Origin: Vibrio chagasii
GTDB lineage: Bacteria > Pseudomonadota > Gammaproteobacteria > Enterobacterales > Vibrionaceae
Direction: 5' to 3'
NCBI RefSeq assembly: GCF_024347355.1
Contig: NZ_AP025465.1
Span: forward strand, 1-64,000
DNA length: 64,000 nt
Part shown: positions 1 to 13,084 of the stretch, one piece after another
Position numbering within the stretch: the stretch's first letter is position 1
Layout: every line of letters starts with the position of its first letter
Notes under the pieces: model-generated
What the model saw: the letters and a program-made list of their open reading frames with translations, nothing else
Database searches by the model: none
Told to the model about the DNA's origin: nothing
Position numbers and translations under genes: made by a program

Positions 1-1428
1 GTGTCATCTTCGCTTTGGTTGCAGTGTTTGCAACAGCTTCAAGAAGAGTTACCAGCTACAGAATTCAGTATGTGGGTTCGTCCGTTACAAGCGGAGCTCA
101 ATGACAATACTCTAACTCTATTTGCACCGAACCGTTTCGTACTCGATTGGGTTCGTGATAAGTACTTAAATAGCATTAACCGTCTGCTGCAAGAATATTG
201 CGGCAATGATATCCCGCATCTGCATTTTGAAGTCGGCAGTAAGCGTGTGTCGGCACCAAAGCCAGCAGCGCCTGCATCGGCTCCTGCGCCAACTCGCACT
301 GCTGCTGATGTAGCGGCAGAGTCGTCAGCGCCTGCACAGCTGCAAGCTCGTAAGCCTGTTCATAACACATGGCGTGATGAAGAGCCTGTGGATGTGGATA
401 TCAACCACCGTTCAAACGTCAACCCTAAGCATAAGTTCAATAACTTCGTTGAGGGTAAGTCGAACCAACTTGGTTTGGCTGCAGCACGTCAGGTGGCGGA
501 TAACCCAGGTGCGGCATACAACCCACTATTCCTATACGGTGGCACCGGCCTAGGTAAAACTCACTTGTTGCACGCGGTAGGTAATGCCATTGTTGATGGC
601 AAGCCGAATGCAAAAGTGGTGTACATGCACTCTGAGCGTTTTGTTCAGGATATGGTTAAAGCGCTACAAAACAATGCGATCGAAGAATTCAAACGCTACT
701 ACCGTAGTGTTGATGCCTTGCTTATCGATGACATCCAATTCTTCGCTAATAAAGAACGTTCTCAAGAAGAGTTCTTCCATACCTTTAATGCGCTGCTTGA
801 AGGCAACCAACAGATCATCCTAACTTCTGACCGTTATCCAAAAGAGATCAACGGCGTAGAAGATCGTCTTAAATCTCGTTTCGGTTGGGGTTTGACGGTT
901 GCGATCGAGCCACCAGAGCTTGAGACGCGTGTTGCGATCTTAATGAAGAAAGCAGAAGACCATCAAATTCACCTTGCGGATGAGGTGGCATTCTTTATTG
1001 CTAAGCGTCTGCGTTCTAACGTTCGTGAGCTAGAAGGCGCACTGAACCGTGTAATCGCGAATGCGAACTTCACTGGCCGCCCAATCACGATCGATTTCGT
1101 GCGCGAAGCACTGCGTGACCTACTGGCTCTGCAAGAGAAGCTGGTTACTATCGATAATATTCAGAAGACCGTTGCTGAGTACTACAAAATCAAAGTGGCA
1201 GACCTGCTGTCTAAGCGTCGTTCTCGTTCTGTTGCTCGCCCACGTCAACTGGCGATGGCGCTAGCAAAAGAGCTGACTAACCACAGCTTGCCTGAGATCG
1301 GTGATGCATTTGGTGGCCGTGACCACACCACGGTACTGCACGCTTGCCGTAAGATTGCTCAGCTGCGTGAAGAGAGCCACGACATTAAAGAAGATTATTC
1401 GAACTTGATTCGTACCCTTTCTTCTTAA
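1..1428 (+). CDS. dnaA: Chromosomal replication initiator protein DnaA
   Basis: DnaA is the AAA+ initiator that binds DnaA boxes at oriC, melts the origin and loads DnaB helicase; it also acts as a transcription factor. The 475-residue protein has all expected parts: an N-terminal helicase-interaction domain, a variable Ala/Pro-rich linker (about 80-115), Walker A GGTGLGKT near residue 180, Walker [10 protein letters not shown] near 240, and the C-terminal DNA-binding signature [11 protein letters not shown] near 440. The start is GTG at base 1, so the chromosome was evidently numbered from this gene; the promoter and any oriC sequence lie outside the window. dnaN, recF and gyrB follow on the same strand, the classic bacterial order. 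Confidence 0.98.
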   Translation: MSSSLWLQCLQQLQEELPATEFSMWVRPLQAELNDNTLTLFAPNRFVLDWVRDKYLNSINRLLQEYCGNDIPHLHFEVGSKRVSAPKPAAPASAPAPTRTAADVAAESSAPAQLQARKPVHNTWRDEEPVDVDINHRSNVNPKHKFNNFVEGKSNQLGLAAARQVADNPGAAYNPLFLYGGTGLGKTHLLHAVGNAIVDGKPNAKVVYMHSERFVQDMVKALQNNAIEEFKRYYRSVDALLIDDIQFFANKERSQEEFFHTFNALLEGNQQIILTSDRYPKEINGVEDRLKSRFGWGLTVAIEPPELETRVAILMKKAEDHQIHLADEVAFFIAKRLRSNVRELEGALNRVIANANFTGRPITIDFVREALRDLLALQEKLVTIDNIQKTVAEYYKIKVADLLSKRRSRSVARPRQLAMALAKELTNHSLPEIGDAFGGRDHTTVLHACRKIAQLREESHDIKEDYSNLIRTLSS

Positions 1429-1509
1429 TACACAGTATTCTTAACCTTAATAAGCAGAATCTTGGTCACGTACATATGCTGCGTGCCATTTAGACCGTAA
1501 GAGCAAGAT

Positions 1510-2610
1510 ATGAAATTTACCATTGAACGTAGTCATCTGATTAAGCCGTTACAACAAGTGTCTGGCGCGCTAGGTGGCAGGCCAACACTTCCAATTCTAG
1601 GAAACCTACTGATTAAGGTAGAAGATAACGTGTTGTCGATGACAGCAACGGACCTAGAAGTTGAATTGATCAGCCGTGTAACGCTTGAAGGTGATTTCGA
1701 AGCCGGCAGCATCACAGTACCTTCTCGTAAATTCCTAGATATCTGCCGTGGTTTACCTGATAGCTCAGTGATCACTGTGGTATTGGATGGCGACCGCGTT
1801 CAAGTACGTTCTGGGCGTAGCCGTTTCTCATTGGCAACCTTGCCTGCGGCCGATTTCCCTAATATAGAAGACTGGAGCAGCGAAGTTGAAGTGTCTGTGA
1901 CGCAAGCCGAACTGCGTGGTCTTATCGAAAAAACTCAATTCTCAATGGCGAACCAAGACGTTCGTTACTACCTCAACGGTATGTTGTTTGAGATTGAAGG
2001 CTCTACATTACGCAGTGTGGCGACCGATGGTCACCGTATGGCGGTATCTCAAGCGCAGCTTGGTGCGGATTTCGCACAGAAGCAGATCATTGTTCCTCGT
2101 AAAGGCGTGCAAGAGCTGGTGAAGCTATTGGATGCGCCTGAACAACCGGTAACACTGCAGATTGGTAACTCAAACGTACGCGCTGAAGTGAACAACTATG
2201 TCTTCACTTCGAAGCTGGTTGATGGTCGTTTCCCAGATTATCGCCGCGTAATGCCGCAAAACACCACCAAAACGCTAGAAGCGGGTTGTGATGAACTGCG
2301 TTCAGCGTTCTCTCGAGCTGCGATTCTATCGAATGAAAAATTCCGTGGTGTTCGCGTTAACCTTGCAGATAGCGAGATGCGCATTACTGCTAACAACCCA
2401 GAGCAAGAAGAAGCCGAAGAGATGCTGGACGTGACCTTTGAGGGGGATGCACTAGAGATCGGCTTTAACGTAAGCTATGTACTTGATGTTCTCAATACAC
2501 TGCGCTGTGAGCAAGTTCGTATCTCAATGTCAGACGCGAACGCGAGTGCCTTGATTGAAAATGCACAAGATGACAGCGCAATGTACGTTGTTATGCCAAT
2601 CCGTCTGTAG
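1510..2610 (+). CDS. dnaN: DNA polymerase III beta sliding clamp
   Basis: The beta clamp forms a dimeric ring around DNA that tethers polymerase III and many repair enzymes. The 366-residue length equals that of the E. coli protein, and the C-terminal end Y-V-V-M-P-I-R-L is the conserved clamp terminus that forms part of the hydrophobic partner-binding pocket. It starts 81 nt after dnaA with an ATG preceded by an AAGAGCAAG ribosome site, and probably shares transcripts with dnaA upstream and recF downstream (37-nt gap). Three clamp domains of about 120 residues each are consistent with the length. Nothing looks altered. Confidence 0.98.
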   Translation: MKFTIERSHLIKPLQQVSGALGGRPTLPILGNLLIKVEDNVLSMTATDLEVELISRVTLEGDFEAGSITVPSRKFLDICRGLPDSSVITVVLDGDRVQVRSGRSRFSLATLPAADFPNIEDWSSEVEVSVTQAELRGLIEKTQFSMANQDVRYYLNGMLFEIEGSTLRSVATDGHRMAVSQAQLGADFAQKQIIVPRKGVQELVKLLDAPEQPVTLQIGNSNVRAEVNNYVFTSKLVDGRFPDYRRVMPQNTTKTLEAGCDELRSAFSRAAILSNEKFRGVRVNLADSEMRITANNPEQEEAEEMLDVTFEGDALEIGFNVSYVLDVLNTLRCEQVRISMSDANASALIENAQDDSAMYVVMPIRL

Positions 2611-2647
2611 AGTTGGTGCCATCGTTAATGATTAATATGATGACGCT

Positions 2648-6162
<3,515 letters not shown>

Positions 6163-6203
6163 TCATCAATATGGCTTGAGAGCTTTGGTTATGCTTTCCA
6201 TTA

Positions 6204-6230
6204 AACCACCTCATTCGAGGTGGTTTTTTT
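6204..6230 (+). terminator. Intrinsic terminator after gyrB
   Basis: A 9-bp stem (AACCACCTC / GAGGTGGTT) with a short ATTC-type loop is followed directly by a T tract. It lies 42 nt after the gyrB stop and ends the replication gene cluster. Confidence 0.93.
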
Positions 6231-6533
6231 GTCTCGAAAAACGGTGACTTTTGAGAGTTTTACTATTGAAATCGGCAACTTATCGGCCGTTATCTTGTAT
6301 GGGTTCGAAGAGGCATGTTGATAAATATGCCACCAAATTGTATGCAACTTGTTGTTTTTGTGTGGATTGGTTCAAATATTGTTCAATTGATCTTTGTCTA
6401 TCTGGCATGTTTATGGATAACTACGGAAATAATAATTTTTAGCATACTGGAATGAAAGGCATTTCCTTTTTAAAGGTTAATGTCCACCAGAACGTGTTTA
6501 TCTTCAAAAAAAAGTCATACATAAGGATATATT
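6231..6533. other. Intergenic region before the first peptide ABC operon
   Basis: About 300 bp of AT-rich DNA between the gyrB terminator and the substrate-binding protein gene. It must contain the promoter of the five-gene operon, but I see no confident -35/-10 pair. A 63-codon open frame inside it (6251-6442) has no ribosome site or protein-like composition and is not called. A ribosome site (AAGGAT) lies just before the ATG at 6534. Confidence 0.5.
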
Positions 6534-8288
6534 ATGAGCAAATTCAGGCTGTTGCCTTTGGCCATGTTGGTAGCATCAAGCTTTGCTATCGCAGATGATG
6601 CCAAAGTTTTTAAATATTCAGATAATGGAACACCGACTTCATTTGATACGACACAAGCTGGCACCAGCTACTCCAATACTATTGTGACGGCCGTTTACGA
6701 TACTCTGTATGAATATAAGTATCTCAAAGTGCCTTTTGAGTTAAAACCTAACCTTGCCGTCGCATTACCTGAAGTTTCGGATGATGGCCTAACGTATACC
6801 ATCAAAATCAAACAAGGCGTTAAGTACAGCGACGATGAAGCCTTTAACGGCGGAAAAGGCCGAGAGGTGGTAGCCAGTGATTTTGTTTACTCTATTAAAC
6901 GACATTTTGACCCTAAAAATCGCTCACAAGGTGCTTGGTTATGGGCGGGAAAAATTGTTGGCTTAGATCAATGGAAAGCGGATGGCGCAGATTACTCGAA
7001 GGACATTGAAGGCCTGCATGCTCTCGATGACCACACCATTCAGATCAAGCTTACTCAACCTTTCCCTCAGTTGACGTATACATTGGCGATGGGTTATTCC
7101 GCCTTGGTGCCGCACGAAGCTGTCACAAAGTATGGTCGTGAACTTTCAGTACACCCTGTAGGCTCTGGGCCTTACAAATTGGTCTCACACAACAGTACGA
7201 AAACTGTCCTTGAACGGAACCCCACCTACCGAAATGAAACGTTTGATTTGGCTGGCTCGGGTTACGATCCTGCGGTTCATGGTAAAGCGGGTATTGCGGC
7301 GCTTGATGGTAAAACACTGCCGATCGTCGACCGTATTGAAGCGAACTGGATAAAACAGCCTTCCGCACGTTGGAATTCGTTCACAAAAGGCAATGAAATC
7401 CAAGTATCTACCTTGCAAAATGAGCAAATTGAAACGGTTTTGTCATCCAAACAGCCAGTAACATTGAATCCAGAGTATGCGGAAAAATACCACTATCGGG
7501 TAACGACGCAATCGGAATTAATTTATAACTTATTCAACTTCGATGACGACTATTTTGGTTTTGATGATGACGCAAAAACAGAGGCGCAAAATAAGGCATT
7601 ACGTTGTGCGATCGTTAAATCTTTTAATTGGGATGAGCGTATTGAGCGTTTTTATCTCGGTTTAGGTAAAGCCTATCCAGGGTTTATTTTACCGGGCACG
7701 GATGGCTTTGATCCAAATATGGATAAGGCCTCGATACAGCAAGATATTGCTGGTGCAAAAGCGTTATTGAAAGCCAACGGTTGGAACGCAAAAAATCTAC
7801 CGACTCTAGAATATCCAAGTGTCTCTAGCACACGTGATAAGCAGTTTTTTGAACAGTTTCGTGGCAACTTAATTAAGATAGGTTACCCGAAAAACAAAAT
7901 TAAATTCAAAGGTTACGCAACGTTTGGGGATTACAACCGTGATTTGAAGAATAGTCAGACGCAGATGATGGGTCTTGCTTGGCTACTGGACTACCCAGAT
8001 GCGGAAAATACTTTACAACTATTTTACGGTCCAAATCGCTCGCCTGGCTCCAACAGCTCAAATTACAGCAACCCAGAATACGATGTATTGTATAAGAAGT
8101 CATCGGTCATGCAACCAAGCCCAGAACGAACGGCGATCTATCAAACCATGAATACTATGCTAGTGGAAGACTGCGTCGGTATTGGCAGCTTTTCTCGCAC
8201 GAGAATTGATTTGTGGAATAAAGACGTCGTTGTGTGGCCTCAACATGACTTTGTTGGCAACTACTTCAAATATGTGGATGTAAAGTAA
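6534..8288 (+). CDS. Peptide-type ABC transporter, periplasmic substrate-binding protein
   Basis: This is the extracytoplasmic receptor of an ABC importer of the OppA/DppA type (SBP family 5). It is 584 residues, long for the family, with a clear Sec signal peptide (hydrophobic core at residues 4-19, cleavage after S-F-A-I-A). The mature N-terminus carries the family pattern for a start such as F-D-T-T, then the K-P-N-L-A and G-V-K-Y-S-D-D motifs typical of the first lobe. It is the first gene of a five-gene operon (SBP, two permeases, two ATPases). The ligand cannot be read from sequence: oligopeptides are the default, but chito-oligosaccharides and other solutes are bound by relatives in vibrios. 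Confidence 0.88.
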   Translation: MSKFRLLPLAMLVASSFAIADDAKVFKYSDNGTPTSFDTTQAGTSYSNTIVTAVYDTLYEYKYLKVPFELKPNLAVALPEVSDDGLTYTIKIKQGVKYSDDEAFNGGKGREVVASDFVYSIKRHFDPKNRSQGAWLWAGKIVGLDQWKADGADYSKDIEGLHALDDHTIQIKLTQPFPQLTYTLAMGYSALVPHEAVTKYGRELSVHPVGSGPYKLVSHNSTKTVLERNPTYRNETFDLAGSGYDPAVHGKAGIAALDGKTLPIVDRIEANWIKQPSARWNSFTKGNEIQVSTLQNEQIETVLSSKQPVTLNPEYAEKYHYRVTTQSELIYNLFNFDDDYFGFDDDAKTEAQNKALRCAIVKSFNWDERIERFYLGLGKAYPGFILPGTDGFDPNMDKASIQQDIAGAKALLKANGWNAKNLPTLEYPSVSSTRDKQFFEQFRGNLIKIGYPKNKIKFKGYATFGDYNRDLKNSQTQMMGLAWLLDYPDAENTLQLFYGPNRSPGSNSSNYSNPEYDVLYKKSSVMQPSPERTAIYQTMNTMLVEDCVGIGSFSRTRIDLWNKDVVVWPQHDFVGNYFKYVDVK

Positions 8289-8299
8289 GGCGAAGCTGA

Positions 8300-9253
8300 A
8301 TGGAAACGTTGCGTTATTGTGGTAAAAAGCTGATATACAGCATGCCTCTACTATTCGGTGTTACGCTGATCAGTTTTATCTTGATGGTCTATTTTGGCCC
8401 GGATAAAACATATGATCTATTGGGACGAAACCCGACCATTGAAGACATTAATGAAATGCGTCATCAACTCGGTTACGACAACCCTTTTTGGGTCCGTTAT
8501 GCTGAATATGTGAAGCAGGTTTTTACTTTTGATTTTGGGTATTCAGATTCAACGGGTGAAAAAGTTACCTCTATTTTAAGCAAAACCATTCCTGTCTCGC
8601 TTGCACTGCAAGCACCCGGCTTTATTTTGGGTCATTTGATGGGGGTTGGTTTGGCGTTATTGGCTGCGCAAAATAGAGCCTCGCTTATCGATAAGCTGGT
8701 GATGTCGTCTTCGGTTGTTGGCATGAGCATTTCATACCTGATTGTGATTATCGCAACACAACTGATTTTCTGTTCAAGTTTTGGCCTTAACCTCTTCCCA
8801 GTCTATGGCTGGGAAGTGAACTCTTTGTCTGATTATATTTACTATACGACAGTCCCTACGATCTCCGCAGTTTTTGTGTCAGTTGGATACAATACTAGGT
8901 TTTACAGGGCGGTGTTGGTCGAGGAGTTAAATCGAGATCACATTCGTACTGCCAAAGCATTTGGTCATAAGCCGACCACCATTCTTTTTAAACATGTGTT
9001 AAAGAACGCAATGATCCCCATCATCACGAGAGTGGTGTTCTCTATTCCGTTTGTTGTCATTGGTGGCTCTTTACTTTTAGAAAGTTATTTTGGTATCCCT
9101 GGAGTTGGGCTGATTACCTATGATGCGATTACAACGGGCGATTTACCGGTACTGAAGGCTGTCATTGTTCTAATTACATTCTTATTCATTGCTGTTGTGA
9201 GCATTGTTGATGTGCTTTACAAAACAGTGGATCCAAGAGTTTCTTTGAAGTAG
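8300..9253 (+). CDS. Peptide-type ABC transporter permease (DppB/OppB type)
   Basis: First integral-membrane subunit of the importer. The 317-residue protein has an N-terminal membrane segment (about residues 11-30), a periplasmic stretch, and five further hydrophobic segments. The inner-membrane EAA loop, which docks the ATPase, is visible around residues 215-235 (RTAKAFGHKPTTILFKH). It starts 11 nt after the binding-protein gene and ends 10 nt before the second permease, so the operon is tight. It is slightly longer in the first periplasmic loop than the permease at 52887 and the two are not close copies. Confidence 0.9.
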   Translation: METLRYCGKKLIYSMPLLFGVTLISFILMVYFGPDKTYDLLGRNPTIEDINEMRHQLGYDNPFWVRYAEYVKQVFTFDFGYSDSTGEKVTSILSKTIPVSLALQAPGFILGHLMGVGLALLAAQNRASLIDKLVMSSSVVGMSISYLIVIIATQLIFCSSFGLNLFPVYGWEVNSLSDYIYYTTVPTISAVFVSVGYNTRFYRAVLVEELNRDHIRTAKAFGHKPTTILFKHVLKNAMIPIITRVVFSIPFVVIGGSLLLESYFGIPGVGLITYDAITTGDLPVLKAVIVLITFLFIAVVSIVDVLYKTVDPRVSLK

Positions 9254-9263
9254 GGGGAATACA

Positions 9264-10157
9264 ATGTTAGAAGCGTTAGCTAAGCCTAGTACGGAGGAGT
9301 TAACCCTACAAAAGCGAGAGTCTTTATGGACAAAAGCTTGGGTTAAATTCAAACGAGATAAGATAGGTTTAATCAGTTTTTTCGTGGTTGCCGTCTACTT
9401 TACTGTTGCACTGCTCGTTTGGGCTGGCTTTATCGCTCAAGACTGGGATGAGATGATGGGGGCGAGTTTTTCAGCCCCAACAATAGAGCATTGGTTTGGA
9501 ACAAACATCAATGGGCAGGACATCTTCCAGCGTGCTACATATAGCACCAAAACGGCTTTTGAAGTCGGCTTAACGGTTGCCATCTTCGCGACTCTTGTTG
9601 GAGCGGGGTTCGGTTGTATCACGGGGTATTTTTCAGGCACCGTTCTAGACGAATTTATTCTGTGGATCATGAATAGTATCGACTGTATTCCCTACTTTTT
9701 GATGGTCGCTGCGATTGCAGTCGCTTTCGATGATAGCCCATACTCTATGCACTTTGCCATGACGATCGCATTTTGGACGGGGACGGCGCGGGTTGTTCGT
9801 GGTGAGGTTATAAAACTTAAAAGCATGGAATTTGTTGAGGCGGCACATTCATTGGGTGTACCGACTTATCGAGTTATCTTTAAGCACCTTATGCCCAATA
9901 CGATGCATCTGTTGTTGGTGGATATGACACTGTTGTTTATTACGGCCATAAAAAGTGAAGTTATTTTAAGCTTTCTAGGGTTAGGTATTAAAGACAGCAT
10001 TAGCTGGGGATTAATGATTTCAGAAGCAAGCAGCGATGTGACTGCTGGGCACTTTGCGAATTTCTTTGCAGCATCCGGTTTGCTGTTTGTCCTAGTATTG
10101 GCGTTTAATTTGTTTTCAGACTCTTTGCAAGATGCATTAGATCCAAGGAAGGTATAG
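9264..10157 (+). CDS. Peptide-type ABC transporter permease (DppC/OppC type)
   Basis: Second membrane subunit, 297 residues. A cytoplasmic N-terminus of about 35 residues leads into the first membrane segment (about 36-58). The typical DppC pattern follows: a periplasmic portion with H-W-F-G-T-N-x-x-G-Q-D-I-F, then five more membrane helices. The EAA loop (V-E-A-A-H-S-L-G-V-P) lies near residue 192. A GGGGGA ribosome site precedes the ATG by 5 nt. It pairs with the preceding DppB-type subunit as a heterodimeric channel. Confidence 0.9.
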   Translation: MLEALAKPSTEELTLQKRESLWTKAWVKFKRDKIGLISFFVVAVYFTVALLVWAGFIAQDWDEMMGASFSAPTIEHWFGTNINGQDIFQRATYSTKTAFEVGLTVAIFATLVGAGFGCITGYFSGTVLDEFILWIMNSIDCIPYFLMVAAIAVAFDDSPYSMHFAMTIAFWTGTARVVRGEVIKLKSMEFVEAAHSLGVPTYRVIFKHLMPNTMHLLLVDMTLLFITAIKSEVILSFLGLGIKDSISWGLMISEASSDVTAGHFANFFAASGLLFVLVLAFNLFSDSLQDALDPRKV

Positions 10158-10158
10158 C

Positions 10159-11145
10159 GTGAGCGATGATCAACCGTTATTAAAAGTGAGCAATCTTGCT
10201 GTCGATTTCAAAAATGATAAAGGGACGGTACGTGCTATTGATGAAATATCCTTTCACGTAAACCCTGGAGAAACCGTTGCGATTGTCGGTGAGTCTGGTT
10301 GTGGTAAATCAGTGAGTTCTTTGGCTGTGATGGGGCTAGTTCCTTCACCGCCAGGGAAGATAGCGTCAGGCAGTATTCAGTTTAAAGGTAAAGAGCTTGT
10401 TGGGTTAAAAGAAAAAGAGTATCGCAGAGTTCGTGGTAATGATATTTCTATGATTTTCCAAGAGCCGATGACTGCTCTTAATCCTGTGCTAAAAATTGGG
10501 ACACAGATGGTCGATGTGATTCGTTTGCACAGTAACCTTAACAAGGTGAATGCGAGACAACGTGCTATCGAAATGCTCGAAACTGTTGGTATTCCATCTC
10601 CAGAAACTCGCATTGATGAATACCCTCACCAGTTATCTGGAGGGATGCGACAGCGTGTCATGATTGCGATGGCTCTCTCATGCGGCCCGGATTTGCTGCT
10701 TGCAGATGAGCCGACAACGGCTCTGGATGTTACTATTCAGGCGCAAGTTATGGAAGAAATGGTTCGGTTGCAAAAAGAGTTCAACATGGCTGTTGTGCTG
10801 GTGACACACGATCTTGGAGTTGTCGCTGAATCCTGTCAGCGTGTTATTGTCATGTACTGCGGACAGATAATAGAGCAAGCACCGGTAGAGCAGATCTTCG
10901 CATCCCCCAAGCACCCCTACACAAAAGGCTTATTGCAATCTATTCCTGTTGTGCGAGATAAGAAAATACCTCGCTTACCCACCATTGAGGGAATGGTTCC
11001 AGATTTGGCCAATTTACCTAAAGGTTGCCGATTTGCTGACCGTTGTGATCGTGTCATTGACCTTTGTCGAGAGTCAAGACCACAGCTAAGTAAGGGAGAA
11101 ACGCACCAAGTCGCATGTTTTCATGCAGAAGGGAGAATGGCATGA
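10159..11145 (+). CDS. Peptide ABC transporter ATPase (DppD/OppD type)
   Basis: First of two ATPases energising the importer; 328 residues from a GTG start that lies one base after the stop of the preceding permease. Walker A GESGCGKS is at residues 44-51, the signature LSGGMRQRV near 159 and Walker B LLLADEPT near 180. The C-terminal oligopeptide-transporter extension carries four cysteines in a C-x5-C-x6-C pattern plus a distal C, a set reported to bind an iron-sulphur cluster in Dpp-type ATPases. The stop overlaps the start of the next ATPase (ATGA), which indicates translational coupling. Confidence 0.93.
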   Translation: MSDDQPLLKVSNLAVDFKNDKGTVRAIDEISFHVNPGETVAIVGESGCGKSVSSLAVMGLVPSPPGKIASGSIQFKGKELVGLKEKEYRRVRGNDISMIFQEPMTALNPVLKIGTQMVDVIRLHSNLNKVNARQRAIEMLETVGIPSPETRIDEYPHQLSGGMRQRVMIAMALSCGPDLLLADEPTTALDVTIQAQVMEEMVRLQKEFNMAVVLVTHDLGVVAESCQRVIVMYCGQIIEQAPVEQIFASPKHPYTKGLLQSIPVVRDKKIPRLPTIEGMVPDLANLPKGCRFADRCDRVIDLCRESRPQLSKGETHQVACFHAEGRMA

Positions 11146-12122
11146 ATATACCGCTGTTAGAAGTTAAAGGCCTCAAGAAAGAGTTTGTTGTTGGAAGTAG
11201 CTTTTTCAAAAAAAATCGTGCGGTTTGTAAAGCGGTGGATGATGTTTCATTTACTATTTACAAAGGAAAAACATTAGGCTTAGTGGGAGAGTCTGGGTGT
11301 GGGAAGTCCACGTTAGGTCGTTGTATTCTGCGTTTACATGAACCTACAGCAGGCAAAGTAAGCTTAAATGGTCAAGATCTGGTGGCCTTACCTAGTAAGG
11401 AACTTAAAAACTTACGTAAAGATATACAGATTATCTTTCAAGACCCTTTTGCCTCATTGAGCCCACGTATGACGATTCATGACATATTACGTGAACCTCT
11501 CGATATTCATAACATTGGAACTATTGAAGAGCGAGAAGCAAAAATAGCAGAAGTGATTGATATTGTTGGTTTAAGACCGCACGTTCTGAATCGTTATCCA
11601 CATGAATTCTCGGGCGGCCAGCGTCAACGTGTAGGAATTGCGCGTGCTTTAGTTCTTGAACCAGAGTTTATTGTTGCTGATGAGCCTGTTTCTGCGTTGG
11701 ACGTATCAGTACAGGCACAGGTGCTTAATCTCATTGCTGAATTGCAGGAGAAGAAGGGAATATCTTTTCTATTCATTGCCCACGATTTAGCGGTTGTGCA
11801 ACATATATGCGATGAAGTCGGCGTGATGTATCTGGGGCGACTCGTTGAAAAAGCTTCAGCTGAGGAGCTCTATCGCAATCCGAAACACCCTTATACAAAA
11901 GCATTGTTATCTGCGATCCCGGTCCCAGACCCTACCAAAACGAAAGAGCGAAACTTTTTACAAGGGGATGTTCCGTCACCGTTAAGCCCTCCTAGTGGCT
12001 GCACCTTTAGAACGCGTTGTCCACAAGCAACACTCGAGTGTAAAAACGTTAAACCGGAGTTAACAAACCTGGCATTTGACGGTGAGATTGAGCACTTAGT
12101 TAGTTGTCATTTGTATAAATAA
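11142..12122 (+). CDS. Peptide ABC transporter ATPase (DppF/OppF type)
   Basis: Second ATPase of the importer, 326 residues. The frame is open to an earlier ATG at 11115, but the start at 11142 has the ribosome site GGGAGAA and forms an ATGA overlap with the upstream stop, and the N-terminus then matches the family. Walker A GESGCGKS, signature FSGGQRQRV and Walker B IVADEPVSALD are intact. The C-terminal extension repeats the four-cysteine pattern seen in its partner. It is the last gene of the operon and is followed by an intrinsic terminator. Confidence 0.93.
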   Translation: MNIPLLEVKGLKKEFVVGSSFFKKNRAVCKAVDDVSFTIYKGKTLGLVGESGCGKSTLGRCILRLHEPTAGKVSLNGQDLVALPSKELKNLRKDIQIIFQDPFASLSPRMTIHDILREPLDIHNIGTIEEREAKIAEVIDIVGLRPHVLNRYPHEFSGGQRQRVGIARALVLEPEFIVADEPVSALDVSVQAQVLNLIAELQEKKGISFLFIAHDLAVVQHICDEVGVMYLGRLVEKASAEELYRNPKHPYTKALLSAIPVPDPTKTKERNFLQGDVPSPLSPPSGCTFRTRCPQATLECKNVKPELTNLAFDGEIEHLVSCHLYK

Positions 12123-12158
12123 CATCAATCACACCCAATGAAATATTGAGCTTATAGC

Positions 12159-12187
12159 AAAGTGCCTTCCTTGAGGGCACTTTTTTT
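12159..12187 (+). terminator. Intrinsic terminator of the first peptide ABC operon
   Basis: An AAAGTGCC / GGGCACTTT stem with an 8-nt loop is followed by a run of seven T, 37 nt after the last ATPase stop. Confidence 0.92.
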
Positions 12188-12399
12188 GTTTGAGACCCTT
12201 GAAACTATTTTGCTCAATCCATATATCTATTTGTGAAGAGGATGACTGTCTTGCTCTACAAGAGAAGAAACAGAACCTTCATTACCGCTGACGAAGTATC
12301 GCTCAACAGAGGATAACTTTAGCAGCACACAACTTAAAAATTGATTCACTGTCATGTCCCAGTGTTGTCGCCAACAGAGGTGAAACCCGAGGAATGCGA
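12188..12399. other. Intergenic region upstream of ibpA
   Basis: Non-coding stretch between the ABC-operon terminator and the structured ibpA leader. No open frame of note. A heat-shock (sigma-32) promoter would be expected here from what is known of ibpA genes, but I could not fix a convincing match by eye. Confidence 0.4.
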
Positions 12400-12492
12400 A
12401 TTGAATCTCTTAGCTGTTTACTTGGTCTCATACACAGGTTCGATCAAGTAAAATTCGCAGCTAAGATTATTGCTTACTAAAAGGATAGCATT
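12397..12492 (+). promoter_or_regulatory. Structured ibpA 5' leader, possible RNA thermometer
   Basis: The leader contains two nested inverted repeats. CTTAGCTG (12409-12416) pairs with CAGCTAAG (12458-12465), and directly inside it TTTACTTG (12417-12424) pairs with CAAGTAAA (12445-12452), with a 5-nt bulge on the 3' side. A competing pairing is also possible between GCGAATT (12396-12402) and AATTCGC (12452-12458). The ribosome site AAGGA (12481-12485) lies in the 12-nt loop of a weak TGCT/AGCA hairpin. ibpA mRNAs of gamma-proteobacteria are known to carry ROSE-type thermometers; assignment here is inference from position and pairing. Confidence 0.55.
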
Positions 12493-12927
12493 ATGAGAAC
12501 TGTAGATTTCACTCCACTTTACCGCAACGCAATCGGCTTCGATCGTCTATTCAACATGATGGAAGCGAACACATCGAAGAATACTTCTGGCGGTTACCCT
12601 CCATACAACATCGAGCAAAAAGACGAGAACAACTACCGTATCACTATGGCTGTTGCTGGTTTTGCTGATGACCAATTAGATCTGACTCAGAAAGAGAACA
12701 TGCTAATTGTTAAAGGTGAGCGTAAACCTGAAGCAGAAAAAACCTATGTGTATCAAGGTATCGCAGAGCGTGATTTTGAGCGTAAATTCCAACTTGCAGA
12801 TTACGTAAAAGTAGTAGGAGCAAGCATGGAAAATGGTCTTCTTCACATCGACCTAGAACGCGAAATCCCAGAAGCGATGCAACCACGTAAGATTGCTATT
12901 AATGGTAATAGCCTACTAGAAGGCTAA
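12493..12927 (+). CDS. ibpA: Small heat-shock protein IbpA
   Basis: IbpA is an ATP-independent chaperone that coats aggregating proteins during heat stress so that ClpB and DnaK can recover them. The 144-residue protein has a short N-terminal arm, the alpha-crystallin domain (about residues 35-125), and the conserved A-x-x-x-G-L-L-H-I-D-L segment near residue 113. The usual C-terminal I-x-I anchor is present as K-I-A-I. The gene is monocistronic, with a structured leader upstream and a palindromic repeat plus a shared terminator downstream. Confidence 0.95.
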   Translation: MRTVDFTPLYRNAIGFDRLFNMMEANTSKNTSGGYPPYNIEQKDENNYRITMAVAGFADDQLDLTQKENMLIVKGERKPEAEKTYVYQGIAERDFERKFQLADYVKVVGASMENGLLHIDLEREIPEAMQPRKIAINGNSLLEG

Positions 12928-12932
12928 TCCCC

Positions 12933-13061
12933 GTCATACTTGAAGCTACAGCGTTGTTGACGTCGTAAATTCCCCCTAATCACATAGGTTCCCTATGCTC
13001 ATAGGGCTGAATTTTCTAGTCGCCTAGCTGAACCCCCAATTATTTAGGGTATTCAAGTGAC
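12933..13061. repeat. Imperfect palindromic intergenic repeat (129 bp, MITE-like)
   Basis: The ends are near-perfect inverted repeats: GTCATACTTGAA at the left and TTCAAGTGAC at the right. Further in, AGCTACAGCG matches CGCCTAGCT as an inverted pair. The core has AAATTC / GAATTT flanking CATAGG-TTC-CCTATG. The whole unit can fold into one long hairpin. Elements of this appearance recur between genes in vibrios and related marine gamma-proteobacteria as far as I recall. It begins only 5 nt after the ibpA stop, so it lies in the ibpA mRNA. Confidence 0.75.
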
Positions 13062-13084
13062 AAAACTATCGGGAAGTAAAAGTG

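Noticed and set aside
1429..1509. oriC between dnaA and dnaN
   Set aside because: Only 81 bp with no cluster of DnaA boxes; the origin must lie outside the window.
6251..6442. 63-codon open frame upstream of the first peptide ABC operon
   Set aside because: No ribosome site, poor amino-acid composition, and lies in promoter DNA.
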